From: Myxococcota bacterium
Lineage (GTDB): Bacteria; Myxococcota_A; Polyangia; Polyangiales; Houyiibacteriaceae
NCBI GenBank assembly: GCA_028284955.1
Contig: JANQQS010000005.1
Coordinates: forward strand, 65,946 to 129,945
Length of the DNA stretch: 64,000 bases
Direction: 5' to 3'
Under the pieces are notes generated by a model. It was not told the DNA's origin. It made no database searches and saw only the letters and a list, made by a program, of their open reading frames with translations. This document shows, piece after piece, positions 36,046-46,045 of the stretch (the stretch's first letter is position 1; each line of letters begins with the position of its first letter). The position numbers were made by a program, and so were the translations under genes.

Positions 36046-37482
36046 CTACCGCAAGCGGTTCGGAACGAGCCGTTCGGGGCTCTCGACCAACCGAAGGTAC
36101 GCCGGCTCGCTGATAGAAGGCGAAGAGAGCGATTCGTCTTCCACAGTGACGAAGCGACCCCATTGCGTCTTGTCTGCTCCAGCGCGAGATGGCGTTCTCG
36201 AACGTATTCCATCGAAGAGCAAGGCGTCGCCCGAGCCCCAGTAGAGCGCGATGTGAAGACGATGTTGGCGATCGAGCACGGGTATCGGGCGCGTGCCCCA
36301 GATTTCTCCGCCGCACATCGGTTCGTAGTAGGGCTCTGCGCGCACGACGTGGGCCTCGAGTTGCGCGCCCGTGATGCGATCGTGAAACGAGACGCCGAGA
36401 CGCAACGCGGCTTGGTCCCAAACCCAGAGCATGAGTCGCGCGCCAGTATCTTCCACTCCGCTCTGCAGCTCATCACCGCTCAGATGCCAGTCGCGTTCGA
36501 AGTCGAAGGCATGCACGCGCGTCATCGTTTCTTGTTTCGCAATCGTTTTCTGTTTCGCGATCGTTTCTTGTGTCGCTATGTGCTTGAGCGAAAAGCGAAG
36601 CGTCTCTGGCTCGAAGTCAAACTCGCCATTCGATCGCGCAGGCCTGTCTGCGCGCATGAGGTGAATGCGCTCATGCAGCTCAACTGAACGCGTGGATGCA
36701 TGAAGGCCAGGTTCGCGAAACTCCACTCTCGCAGTCTCGCGCGATTTCTCATGGACCAAAGAAAACCCTCCTGGAGGTTCGAAGGGGTCGATGGCTGCGG
36801 ATACATCGTTTGGCGCGCCGAACAGCAAACACGTACGCAACGCCTGCGGGCAGGTTTTCATCCAGCGCAGCGCCGCGGTGTACCCGGCGGCCACGCCGGC
36901 TGACGAGGTCTGCCGAGATGCATTCGCCCACTCCAGCGGAAATCGCTCCACCAGGTTGGGATCGGCGGCCGGATGGGTATCGACGAGCCATGCGTGGCGA
37001 CCAAACGCCAGCGCGAACACCATGCCCGGATATTCGTGCACCGGAAGCAGGCGCACAGAGTAACCAGAAAACGAATGTGCGCCGCAGCGCGACGGGCCCG
37101 AGGGTTGCGCTACGCATAGCGAAACTTGCTCCCACTGGCCCTCGCTCCACGAAACCCACAGCGCTCGGCCATCGGGCGCAAACACATAGCGCTCGTTGCG
37201 CTCGTCGTCCGCGTACATGCTTGCACGCAAACGATGCGGCGGCGGCGCAGCCTCGATCGTCACGTACGCCGCCGATACCATCCGCTCAACCGCCGTAACC
37301 TCGTCGCCAGATGCATCCACGCGCCACATCGGTGCGCTCGGCAGCTCGCCCGACGCCGAATCAGTCGGCAGAGCGCAGCTGGCCATCCAAAGACTCAAGG
37401 CCCCACCGACTGACGTGCAGCGGCGACCAAGAAGACGGCGCAACGTGCAAAACCCAAAGGCCTTCGAGCTTGGTGTGGACAT
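36046..37482 (-). CDS. Lipoprotein of unknown function, beta-propeller-like body
   Basis: The protein has 478 residues. Signal with lipobox MASC. The body shows repeated strand patterns (YVFAPDGRALWVSWSEGQWE, PGMVFALAFGRHAWLVD) that suggest a propeller or similar beta fold, but no family is clear. In the middle an 18-base tandem repeat gives QETIAK/QKTIAK/QETMTR inside the coding frame. There is no strong ribosome site. It is divergent from the lipoprotein gene at 37665 and convergent with the one at 35430. Confidence 0.72.
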   Translation of the reverse strand: MSTPSSKAFGFCTLRRLLGRRCTSVGGALSLWMASCALPTDSASGELPSAPMWRVDASGDEVTAVERMVSAAYVTIEAAPPPHRLRASMYADDERNERYVFAPDGRALWVSWSEGQWEQVSLCVAQPSGPSRCGAHSFSGYSVRLLPVHEYPGMVFALAFGRHAWLVDTHPAADPNLVERFPLEWANASRQTSSAGVAAGYTAALRWMKTCPQALRTCLLFGAPNDVSAAIDPFEPPGGFSLVHEKSRETARVEFREPGLHASTRSVELHERIHLMRADRPARSNGEFDFEPETLRFSLKHIATQETIAKQKTIAKQETMTRVHAFDFERDWHLSGDELQSGVEDTGARLMLWVWDQAALRLGVSFHDRITGAQLEAHVVRAEPYYEPMCGGEIWGTRPIPVLDRQHRLHIALYWGSGDALLFDGIRSRTPSRAGADKTQWGRFVTVEDESLSSPSISEPAYLRLVESPERLVPNRLR

Positions 37483-37664
37483 GAGCGGCCCACTTCGCAG
37501 AAAGCAGGCCGACCAAATTCACGAATCATTTCAACAGCGCTTGGCGCGCGCTGTGTCTCTTCTCACGCGGCAGCGTGGCCAGGATCCCTCGATGCCCGGA
37601 AAACTCAAGGTCTTTCAAGAATTCCATTGGCGCGGATTGTGCTTTCAACCCCTGCGCAGTGACC

Positions 37665-38318
37665 ATGCTTCACGTCACGCGGTTTCTCGCGCCAATCATG
37701 CTGGGCATCAGCGCGTGCGCGGCTCAGGCCGACCCTCCCGCCGAAAGCGCGCCGCAAGAAAAAAACGCGGCCGCATTTTTCGCCACGATCCAGTGCGCCA
37801 CAGGGGGCCTCGACGAATGCTTGTCGCTGATGATTACGACGGCGTATATCGTCAGCCAATCCATCGAATCAGCTGCAACGGCTCACGACGAGAAGCCTAC
37901 CTTCCAAGTCACCGCCACCAAAGACCAGCTTTTCGATCTTGCGGCGGCAGGGTTTCGAGTTGTCGCGGCCGGAATCGCCATTGTGACGCTTCCCAAAGAC
38001 ACCACAGACGAGGAAAAAAAAGTCGCCGACGATGTTGCGGAAGGCATCGAACGCAGCGCGACAGTAAAAGCCGCCCAGGAGCTCGGCAAGATCAGCGAAG
38101 CCACCCTCGACCATATCTGCAAAATCATGCGAACGCTTGTTGAAACCATTGGGGCCGAGAACGAAGGTTCGATTTCCGTTGGACGCACCACGAGGGCGGC
38201 CAACCACTATCTGCAGCAGAGGTTGCACCATCTCAACCTCGACATGCGGCCGTGCCTGCCCTGGGAGCCGGGAGCTAGAGTTCCGCTAGATCCTCAAGAC
38301 GACGACCGTCGCCGCTAG
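37665..38318 (+). CDS. Lipoprotein of unknown function
   Basis: The protein has 217 residues from the ATG of MLHVTRFLAP, which gives a compact signal peptide with lipobox ISAC; the frame extends 30 codons upstream with no ribosome site. Mature start CAAQADPPAESAPQE (acidic tether). The body is helical and alternates hydrophobic and charged segments (LAAAGFRVVAAGIAIVTLP, TVKAAQELGKISEATLDHI). Three Cys lie in the mature body. No domain is recognised. Confidence 0.75.
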   Translation: MLHVTRFLAPIMLGISACAAQADPPAESAPQEKNAAAFFATIQCATGGLDECLSLMITTAYIVSQSIESAATAHDEKPTFQVTATKDQLFDLAAAGFRVVAAGIAIVTLPKDTTDEEKKVADDVAEGIERSATVKAAQELGKISEATLDHICKIMRTLVETIGAENEGSISVGRTTRAANHYLQQRLHHLNLDMRPCLPWEPGARVPLDPQDDDRRR

Positions 38319-38340
38319 ACAAGCCGCTACCGTAAAGCCG

Positions 38341-39867
38341 CTACTGTAAATCTGATTGGCCGCCGTCTGGGGGCACGAGGATGTAGGCGATGCGTTCGTC
38401 GACGGTGAACTGGTTGTCTCCCACGATCACGATGCGCGCTTTGAAAAACTGTGGCTCGTCGGCTGGTGGACGCACGTCGTTTTCAAACTCGACCGTGAAC
38501 TCGAGCTCGGTCCCCGCTTCGGGGCGGTCGTATCGCTCTGGGGTCAGCGATTTGATGAACTGGGTAGCGTCGAAGTCGTCCGGATTGCCGGCTACGTTTT
38601 CGAGGCGGGTGGTGATGTCGAAGGTGGTGTTGTCGACCAGTTCAGCAATCGCATCGACCACCGTTTGATCAATACCCGTTCCGTCTTCCCGCACGGTATA
38701 CACTAGCGGCTCGCCTGCATTGTTGACCGCGCCCGTATCGCGCGCGATGGCGTGGTAGTCTGGGCGCGCTCTGCCGCTGTTGTTGCTTTCGATGCTGATG
38801 ACCCGTGCGCCAATCTCTTTGAGTGACGCCAGTGCCTGGGCGTAGGTCGGTGCGCCAGGAAGCGCCCCATATCGGTCGCCCCCGGTCGGACCATTGTGGA
38901 ACGGGAATTCGGCGATCAGCACCACAATAGGAAGTACCCCTGGACGAAAGCACGCCACCCCAACCCGCGACCCGTCACACGAGGCCGCCTCGGTCGTTCC
39001 CCTCGGCCACATCAACGCCTGGCCACTCACCGTCGACCATAGCGCGGGAACGTGGCTTTCCGCGTCGTCTCTGCCGTTCTTGCAAGGCAGCCCCTGCACC
39101 GCGTCGACGATATCGGGAACGCCGTTGGCGCTGCCCGATATCGTCCCCACATCCGCTCCGTTCTCATCCACCGGAGGGCATTTCTCCGCCGTCGAAGCCA
39201 GCGACCACGCGCCCACGTCTTCATTGATGGGCGCGACCCTTCGAAGGAGGAAAAACGGCAGATCGGCGGCTGCTCCCGGCACCGCCTGGTCTGTGCCGTA
39301 GCCTTTATAGGGATAATCCGAAAACCCACCAAGCCCGACCTCGGCATCGCGGATGCGCTCTTTGATGCCGGGAATCACCGTGCTCACCATGCCTTTGATC
39401 AGCACCGTGCGCTCGAGGCGCATCGAATGCGACGTGTCCATGAGCAAGAAAACATCGGCGACGTTGGCCCGCGTTTTGACTTTGAACATGCGCGTTTCGC
39501 GGTCACCTTCGAACGGAAGCTCAAGGTAGAAGTCACCGTCCGGAAGAGCGCTATTCGGGTCGGTCGGGTTGCTTTGAAAGCCGCGTACTTCGGCGAAATC
39601 TGAGTAGCCATCGCCATCGCTATCCACCGCGTTGGGATCGGTGCCGAGCTGCGCTTCTTCTTCGTTCGAGAGATAGTCTCCGTCGGAATCGATGTCCGAG
39701 GGTACTCGCACCGGGCCGCTGGCGGTTCCGTTTCCGCTCGCCGCGCTGCCCGGCGAGCGATCGGATATCGACGTACCGCTCGCGCAGCCGGCCAAGAACG
39801 CCATGGTCATCAAGAATGCAGCCCGGGACCCGGGACAAGGCAAAGAGATCGAAAAGAATCCATTCAC
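38341..39867 (-). CDS. Von Willebrand factor A domain lipoprotein
   Basis: The protein has about 508 residues; start uncertain, GTG chosen for signal length, the frame opening 48 bases earlier. Lipobox LAGC. Two calcium-type loops (DIDSDGDYLSNEEEAQLG and AVDSDGDGYSDFAEVRG) precede a VWA domain beginning VADVFLLMDTSHSMR, which carries a MIDAS DxSxS. Further VWA strands include DAEVGLGGFSDYPY, VLPIVVLIAEFP and ARVISIESNN. The C-terminus is beta-rich. It is probably a metal-dependent adhesin or ligand binder on the surface. It is divergent from the FG-GAP lipoprotein gene, with about 330 non-coding bases between the likely starts. Confidence 0.85.
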   Translation of the reverse strand: MNGFFSISLPCPGSRAAFLMTMAFLAGCASGTSISDRSPGSAASGNGTASGPVRVPSDIDSDGDYLSNEEEAQLGTDPNAVDSDGDGYSDFAEVRGFQSNPTDPNSALPDGDFYLELPFEGDRETRMFKVKTRANVADVFLLMDTSHSMRLERTVLIKGMVSTVIPGIKERIRDAEVGLGGFSDYPYKGYGTDQAVPGAAADLPFFLLRRVAPINEDVGAWSLASTAEKCPPVDENGADVGTISGSANGVPDIVDAVQGLPCKNGRDDAESHVPALWSTVSGQALMWPRGTTEAASCDGSRVGVACFRPGVLPIVVLIAEFPFHNGPTGGDRYGALPGAPTYAQALASLKEIGARVISIESNNSGRARPDYHAIARDTGAVNNAGEPLVYTVREDGTGIDQTVVDAIAELVDNTTFDITTRLENVAGNPDDFDATQFIKSLTPERYDRPEAGTELEFTVEFENDVRPPADEPQFFKARIVIVGDNQFTVDERIAYILVPPDGGQSDLQ

Positions 39868-40199
39868 GGTTAGACAAGTTCTCCAGGGTTTTCTTGGTTG
39901 CTGGGCGGTACACACAATTCACGCAAGAAACGTTCCCTTTCTCAGCCGCACCCCTGGACTCGCCCCGACTTCGCCTATGCCCCCAGAATCCTGAAGTTTT
40001 TTGCATGCCCCATGCACCTCAGCCTCAGCAAACGTCGAAGTATGAGGACAACTCGCCTGAGTCCTCTGTCTCCAGCGCCGGGGCCATCGTTCCCCTCTCC
40101 TCCCGAAAAGCGCACCCAAAAAACAAAATAAATTCGGCGGTTTGCCGATTTCAGCGCGCAATGGAAGTCGGAGGCGCGGATATTGCTTCGAATGACCAC

Positions 40200-42269
40200 A
40201 TGGCTAGACGCGAACACAACCCCCGGACGCACGTTGGCGCTCATCGCCATGCACCGTTCCGCTTGAGCCTTCCTTTGCTCGCAGGCTCGCTGCTCGCCGG
40301 GCTCACGATGGTCTCGTGCTCAAGCTCGCCGGCCGCGGTCGAACGGGTGGCGATGCCGGAAGAGCCTTCCTGCACCAGCAACAAAGATTGCGACCCGGGC
40401 TTCTATTGCGAAACGTCGGTTGGCGAATGTCTCTCCGCGGTGCTCGAGCGGTGTGAATACCGACCGTTGACGGATGGCTTTCGCATTCGCGAGGAATGGG
40501 CCTGGTCTCAAGACGCAGAGGTATTGCCCGAGTACAACCAGATCATGATGACCCCGATGGTCGCGAATCTCACCGACGACAATGGCGACGGCGAAATCAA
40601 TGCCGATGACGTGCCCGACGTCGTGTTCCATACCTTCACCGGTTTCAACTACTTGACCGACGGCGTGATTCGAGCGGTTTCGGGAGATAGCGGAGCGCGG
40701 GTGTGGCCGGCGGCGGAGCCCGGCTTCCGGACGAACCCCGGCTCGCATATCGCCATCGCTGATGTCGACCCCGCCTCACCAGGCCCCGAAGTGATGGCGT
40801 GTGAAGTGTGGGCTCCGAATCCCGCGATGCCGGGAGCCACCCAGGGAGCGCTGGTGATTCTGAAGGCCGACGGGTCGGTGCTCCATCGCACGCGCGAAGT
40901 GACCGGCCAGAACTGCTTCGCTCCGTCGGTAGCCGATCTCGACGGCGACGGAAACCCAGAAATCGTCGATGGGCGAAAGATTTTCCGCGGCGACGGCACT
41001 GAGCTTCGCTCTCTTCCTGCCGGCGCCAGCACCAGCGCACTGGTCAACATTGACGACGACGAAGATCTTGAAATCATCTTCTCCGATCGCGCCTACAACC
41101 ACGATGGTTCGCTCGTCTGGGAACGAGCCGCTGGCGAACCGGGCCCCGTGCGCGGCATCGTTGCCATAGCCGACCTCGACGCCACCGGAGACGGCGCGGA
41201 GCCCGAGCTCATCGTCATGGATGGAAGCACCCATTCTCTCTGGGCATTCGACGCCGGCACCGGCGCGCATCGCTGGGGCCCCTCAGATATCAACCCCGCT
41301 GGAGTGTCGCACGAGAAAGGCATCCATGGCGGCGGGCCACCACTCATCGCCAACTTCGACGACGACCCCAACCCTGAAATCGGCGTCGCGGGCGGCTTCG
41401 CCTACACAGTATTCGGACACGATGGAGCGCGGCAGTGGCTGAAAAACACCAACGATCTTTCGTCGCGGGGTACCGGATCGAGCGTGTTTGATTTCGAGGG
41501 CGATGGCGTTGCCGAGGTGCTCTACAACGACGAACTCAACTTTCACGTGTACAAGGGCCTCGATGGTGCCGATTTGCTCAAACAGTGCAATACGAGCGGC
41601 ACGCTCAGCGAATTTCCCATCGTCGTCGACGTCGACAACGATGCACGCGCCGAGGTTGTGCTCATGGGCAACAACTACGGCAATCAATCGTGCGCCGATG
41701 GAAACCCGTCGGGCAACGGCATTCGGGTACTCGGTCATCCGGAGGGCGAATGGGTCGGCTCACGACGCATCTACAACCAGTTCTCGTACCATGTCACCAA
41801 CATCAACGAGGATGGCACCGTGCCTAAGCGAGAAGATCCCCACTATCGACTTCCGCTCACCAATAGCTTTCGCCAAAACATCGCGCTTTTTGATGTTCCC
41901 GATCTGATCGCGGAGGACATCGAAGTCGGTACAGGCATGTGCCCTGAGCACCTCGACGTCTCGGTCAATATCATCAATCGCGGCGCAGCCGTATCGGCGC
42001 CCAACGTGCCTGTCAGTTTCTTTATCGTCGGCGACGACAACACGAGAACGTTCGCCGGACAAGGCAAGACATCGAAGCGTCTGAAGCCAGGAGAATTCGA
42101 GCGTGTCTCATTCGCCTACCCAGTGCCGGAGGAGCAACTCGACGCCGAGCTCCGCTTCATCGCCGCAATCAACCATCCCGACCACGAGCCGCTGACTGAG
42201 TTTCGGGAATGCCACACCGACAACAACGACTCCGACACCGCCGCAAACGAATGCAAGGCACTCTTCTAG
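40200..42269 (+). CDS. FG-GAP/VCBS repeat lipoprotein with CARDB-like C-terminal domain
   Basis: The protein has 689 residues from MARREHNPRT, chosen because the signal and lipobox (TMVSC) follow directly; the frame is open 384 bases further upstream but would overlap the divergent gene. A short Cys pair region (CTSNKDCDPGFYC) is followed by a beta-propeller of FG-GAP-type units (VADLDGDGNPEIV, VNIDDDEDLEII, IANFDDDPNPEIG, FDFEGDGVAEVL, VDVDNDARAEVV) that bind calcium in related proteins. The C-terminal 110 residues (DLIAEDIEV, DVSVNIINRGAAVSAPNVPV) resemble CARDB. It is probably an adhesin. Confidence 0.85.
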   Translation: MARREHNPRTHVGAHRHAPFRLSLPLLAGSLLAGLTMVSCSSSPAAVERVAMPEEPSCTSNKDCDPGFYCETSVGECLSAVLERCEYRPLTDGFRIREEWAWSQDAEVLPEYNQIMMTPMVANLTDDNGDGEINADDVPDVVFHTFTGFNYLTDGVIRAVSGDSGARVWPAAEPGFRTNPGSHIAIADVDPASPGPEVMACEVWAPNPAMPGATQGALVILKADGSVLHRTREVTGQNCFAPSVADLDGDGNPEIVDGRKIFRGDGTELRSLPAGASTSALVNIDDDEDLEIIFSDRAYNHDGSLVWERAAGEPGPVRGIVAIADLDATGDGAEPELIVMDGSTHSLWAFDAGTGAHRWGPSDINPAGVSHEKGIHGGGPPLIANFDDDPNPEIGVAGGFAYTVFGHDGARQWLKNTNDLSSRGTGSSVFDFEGDGVAEVLYNDELNFHVYKGLDGADLLKQCNTSGTLSEFPIVVDVDNDARAEVVLMGNNYGNQSCADGNPSGNGIRVLGHPEGEWVGSRRIYNQFSYHVTNINEDGTVPKREDPHYRLPLTNSFRQNIALFDVPDLIAEDIEVGTGMCPEHLDVSVNIINRGAAVSAPNVPVSFFIVGDDNTRTFAGQGKTSKRLKPGEFERVSFAYPVPEEQLDAELRFIAAINHPDHEPLTEFRECHTDNNDSDTAANECKALF

Positions 42270-42285
42270 GCCCTGACGACCCGGC

Positions 42286-44016
42286 CTAGCGCTCTGACCG
42301 ATCGAGTCGAACCACGATCCGCGCCCGACCAACTTTCGAAATGTTGACGGTCTTTTTGATGGCCGGCTCTTTTCCGTATGGCAAGAGCGTGAGCACGTGG
42401 CGGCCATTGGTCAGCTGAAACGTGATCGGCGAGCGGCCGATATGGGTGCTACCTAGGAAAATTTCCGCCCACCCGGGGGGCGTGACCACGCTGACCGGAA
42501 CTGAAACCCGTCCAGCTTGGGACGATTTGGTCTGAGATTCTGTCGTAGCTTTGGTCGTACGAATCTTTCTGACACGACCCCTCTTCGCGCGTTTTCGTCG
42601 AACGGTTCGCTTCACGTCGACAGATTGCTCTGCGGCGAGGGGAGTCTTTAGAGTATCGCCGCGAGCCTTTGAGGACTGATGGCGTGTTCGATCGCCGGCC
42701 GTTCGCGCTGCGACATCGGTCGGCGCCCGATGCCCGTTTTCCTCCTCGGGCTGTCTAACTGCCGGCTCGTCTGCAGGCGTGTCGAAACGTGGCTCTTGCC
42801 TGAGTAAAAGGCTCAGCGCGCCGCCCAAAACCAAACCTCCAGCTCCCCATATCCACCAGCTTCTTGTCCGCTGATTCGTTACTTTTTTCAGCGCTTGCGT
42901 GGCGTCTCCTTCAGACCACGCCTCATCGCGAGGAAAGTGAAGAATACTTGGCGTGGGCTGGTGGCTCGGACGCACACGACGGAGAGCGCGCTCTAGCGTT
43001 TTGCGACGACTCGCGAGCCGTCGAGCAAACGCCTCCTGCATCCACTCCGCGAGCTCTGAGAGGTTCAGTCCGCCTTGGGCAGAAATATAACGATCAAGGT
43101 CTCTCGCGAAATCGCGGGCGGAACCGTAGCGCCGTCCGCGATAGGGTGACAGCGCGCGCATGACGATGGCGTCAAGCTCAGGAGGGAGCTCGGGCCGAAC
43201 TTCTGACGGAGGCTTGATAGGATGGCGCAACAAAAGATTGGTTACCTGCGCGCGCGTCCCCTGCGGGATCAAACGCCGAAGGGTGAGCATTTCGTAGAGG
43301 CATACGCCGAGCGACCAAATATCGGCTCGGCGATCAATCGGATGCCGTTGCAACAGCTCGGGGGCCATGTAGCCAATGTTCTCGCGAAATGATTCTGCGG
43401 TTGCAAATCGCTCATCTCCGGTCACGCGGGCGATGCCAAAATCCATGACCCGGACGCCGCCGTCATAGCTGACCATCAAGTTCCGAGGGGCGACGCTGCA
43501 ATGGACGAGTTCAGTGGTCGTTCCTTCCAACCCACGCAGCTCATGCCCGGCATGGAGACCCTCACAAGCTTCGGCCAAGAAACGACTCACGATGAGCGCA
43601 TGTGTTTGCGCACGGGCTTTGGTTCGTTGCTTGGCGAGCTTTCCTGCGATGGTCGTCAGCGTTTCGCCGAACACGTAGTCCATTACAAGATAATAGGTCC
43701 CGTTGTCGTGGCCGAAATCGTACACCGGACACACGTTGGGATGGGTCAAGCGTGCTGCGAAGCGCGCCTCGTCATGAAGCATCTGCACGAACGCTTCGTC
43801 GGCCGCCAGATGCGGGTGGAGCGCCTTGACAGCACAGAGTTTGTGGAACCCGCTTGAGCTCTCGGCACTCGCCAAATACACCACCGCCGACGGCCCCGAA
43901 GCGATTTCACTACACACGGTATAGCGGCCGAAGCGATGCGGAACGCCAGTCGAACCACGGCGCGACTTGGCTCGAAACGATGTCGTAGCTACATCGTCTG
44001 GGTCAACCCTCTTCAC
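42286..44016 (-). CDS. Predicted pseudokinase (Ser/Thr kinase fold) with TM and PEGA domain
   Basis: The protein has 576 residues. The kinase fold spans about residues 28-290, with the ATP lysine in CAVKAL, DFG in VMDFGIAR and YMAPELL. The catalytic loop reads ELVHCSVAPRNLM, so the HRD Asp is Ser and the Arg is Cys. The Gly loop is also unusual (IASGPSAVVYLA). Phosphotransfer by the normal mechanism is not expected, although ATP binding may persist. A TM helix (SWWIWGAGGLVLGGALSLLL) and a very basic linker follow. The protein ends in a PEGA domain (AEIFLGSTHIGRSPITFQL, NGRHVLTLLP). It could act as an allosteric or scaffold partner of the active kinases. GTG start with AAGG upstream. Confidence 0.88.
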   Translation of the reverse strand: MKRVDPDDVATTSFRAKSRRGSTGVPHRFGRYTVCSEIASGPSAVVYLASAESSSGFHKLCAVKALHPHLAADEAFVQMLHDEARFAARLTHPNVCPVYDFGHDNGTYYLVMDYVFGETLTTIAGKLAKQRTKARAQTHALIVSRFLAEACEGLHAGHELRGLEGTTTELVHCSVAPRNLMVSYDGGVRVMDFGIARVTGDERFATAESFRENIGYMAPELLQRHPIDRRADIWSLGVCLYEMLTLRRLIPQGTRAQVTNLLLRHPIKPPSEVRPELPPELDAIVMRALSPYRGRRYGSARDFARDLDRYISAQGGLNLSELAEWMQEAFARRLASRRKTLERALRRVRPSHQPTPSILHFPRDEAWSEGDATQALKKVTNQRTRSWWIWGAGGLVLGGALSLLLRQEPRFDTPADEPAVRQPEEENGHRAPTDVAARTAGDRTRHQSSKARGDTLKTPLAAEQSVDVKRTVRRKRAKRGRVRKIRTTKATTESQTKSSQAGRVSVPVSVVTPPGWAEIFLGSTHIGRSPITFQLTNGRHVLTLLPYGKEPAIKKTVNISKVGRARIVVRLDRSER

Positions 44017-44128
44017 AGCCTGCCGCCTTCAGCATCCACCGCCCTCAGCCCTGTGTGAGCGTGTCACATCGTGGGCCGCTTATAGTCTAGCGGACGTTGG
44101 AGGGCGAAGCTGGTCACGAGACGGGAAC

Positions 44129-46009
44129 CTAGCGGACGCTATAGCCAAGCTGCGCGCCTTCGAGGTACCCCGGGCTACCATTTGAAAGCTCCGCGCCGCT
44201 TCTGAGCGCGCCTTCTCGTACCCCGAAGAATACGTAGGCCTTGCCCTCTTCGACGATGGTTTGGCTGTTGTAGCTCCATCTGCCGACCACGATGTCGCGA
44301 AACCCATCGCCGTTGACGTCTCCAACCGCCGACACCGAAGCCGAACTCAGTCGAAGCGGCGAACGCGCGCCTACCTCGGGCGACTCGAGCGCGTTCGAAT
44401 CTTCCGGGGCAAGGCCTTCCACCGACCCGAAGAGCACGGCGATGGCGGCGTCGGTCTTGCTGCGAAGCGCAAACGAAGACGCGCGCGCAACCAAATCGCC
44501 GAACCCATCGCCATTGACGTCGCCGCCCGATAGGGCAAGCGAACTGCTCGGTCGCAGAAACTCGGAAAGGTCTTGCGCCGGCGACATCGACGCGCCCGAG
44601 CGCCCGCCATGAAAGACAAACGCTCCTGCAATGACATCGCCAAACCCATCGCCATTCACATCGCCAAGGCCCGAAACCTTTCCTGCATCCTCCGGCGCAA
44701 TCACGCTGGGGAGCGACAACTCCACATCAGGAGTGTTCGACAAAACATCTGGCGCCCCGTAGATCAGATACGCCGGAGGCGAAGAATCTGTCGATCTCTT
44801 GTGCCCGACGACGATGTCTGCGTACCCGTCGCCATTGACGTCGCCTGCGGACGATAGCGTTCCGCCAAACGTCGCCTCCACCTCTTCGAACGGACCTTGC
44901 GTCGAAAAGGATGGCTGTTCGCTCAGTCCGCTCGCGGCACCGAGATACACAAACACTTTTCCTTGTGCCTCAACGCGCTGGTGATGGCGCGGCTGACCCA
45001 CCACGACATCGGAAAACCCATCCCCGTTGACGTCGCCGGCTGAGGCCACCGCGTAACCAAACTCTCCAAACGCCTGACGGTCGGGATTTTCGAACACCAA
45101 CGACGGCGTCTCGGCAAGACCGCGTTCGCTTCCGAAATATACATAAGCGTAGCCTTGTTCTTCGACTCCGCGTGATTCGAGCGGGGAGCCCACGATAAGA
45201 TCGGCAAAGCCATCGCCGTTCACGTCGCCAGCTTCTGAAACCGAGGTTCCGAAGCGCGCCCCCCCCTCGTCGGCGGGGCTATCGAGAATCAAATCCTGAG
45301 TTCGAGAAAGCGCGCCGTTTCCCGTGCCGTAGTGAATATGCACTTGCCCTTCGTCGGCCTCGCTTGCCGAGGTTCCGCCGCCCGGCGACCCCAGCGCGAT
45401 ATCGCTGAACCCGTCACCATTGTAGTCGCTGGGCAATCGACCCACGTCTACATACCGAACCCGACTCCAGGTCGAACACGCCCGCTCGTCTCGGCACGCC
45501 CGCACACGCCAGAAATATCGCCGCCCGACCGGAGGTGTATCAGCGACCAGGAGCGCCTCTTCGGGAACGAACCCGATCACATCGTCGGGAGCGCCTCGAT
45601 CTCGAATTGCATCTGACGATTCGGTCACGCCCACGTCAAGCTCAGGACTCTCAAATGCGCATTCCCCGAAATCGCCAGCACACGAATCATCAAGCTGAAG
45701 CTGATAAAACTCCGCTTCGCCGACCGGCTCCCACAAAAACTTAGGGCGAAGCGGGTGATGAACCGGAGCTTCCCCATGCTCGCGAGCATCCCGCGCATGC
45801 ATCGCGCCCGTGGAAAACCCATTCCACGGAAATCGAACCGCGGGGGAAGAAAGCGAACCCGCTGTTGCACCATCCAAATCGACGCATCGCCCATCAACAT
45901 CGACCAAACCTTCGTCGCATACGCACACCTCACCATCAAACGCGCTGCCATCAGGACAGCGCGCAGTCGCGCACGCGCCCAACGTCAGGAGGGGAACGAT
46001 CGAACGCAT
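44129..46009 (-). CDS. Integrin-alpha-like FG-GAP repeat lipoprotein
   Basis: The protein has 626 residues from MRSIVPLLTLGAC (lipobox LGAC). After a Cys-rich N-terminal segment (CPDGSAFDGEVCVCDEG) comes a fibronectin-like domain (RPKFLWEPVGEAEFYQLQL, RRYFWRVRACRDERACSTW). A seven-blade-type propeller with repeated GDVNGDGFxDxxxG calcium loops then fills the rest, ending LGYSVR. It is closely related over its whole length to the divergent gene at 46431. It is probably a calcium-dependent surface adhesin. The upstream frame is open only because an 18-bp tandem array lies there. Confidence 0.9.
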   Translation of the reverse strand: MRSIVPLLTLGACATARCPDGSAFDGEVCVCDEGLVDVDGRCVDLDGATAGSLSSPAVRFPWNGFSTGAMHARDAREHGEAPVHHPLRPKFLWEPVGEAEFYQLQLDDSCAGDFGECAFESPELDVGVTESSDAIRDRGAPDDVIGFVPEEALLVADTPPVGRRYFWRVRACRDERACSTWSRVRYVDVGRLPSDYNGDGFSDIALGSPGGGTSASEADEGQVHIHYGTGNGALSRTQDLILDSPADEGGARFGTSVSEAGDVNGDGFADLIVGSPLESRGVEEQGYAYVYFGSERGLAETPSLVFENPDRQAFGEFGYAVASAGDVNGDGFSDVVVGQPRHHQRVEAQGKVFVYLGAASGLSEQPSFSTQGPFEEVEATFGGTLSSAGDVNGDGYADIVVGHKRSTDSSPPAYLIYGAPDVLSNTPDVELSLPSVIAPEDAGKVSGLGDVNGDGFGDVIAGAFVFHGGRSGASMSPAQDLSEFLRPSSSLALSGGDVNGDGFGDLVARASSFALRSKTDAAIAVLFGSVEGLAPEDSNALESPEVGARSPLRLSSASVSAVGDVNGDGFRDIVVGRWSYNSQTIVEEGKAYVFFGVREGALRSGAELSNGSPGYLEGAQLGYSVR

Positions 46010-46045
46010 GAACACCGCCCCAGCGCGTGAAACACGCTGTACCGT

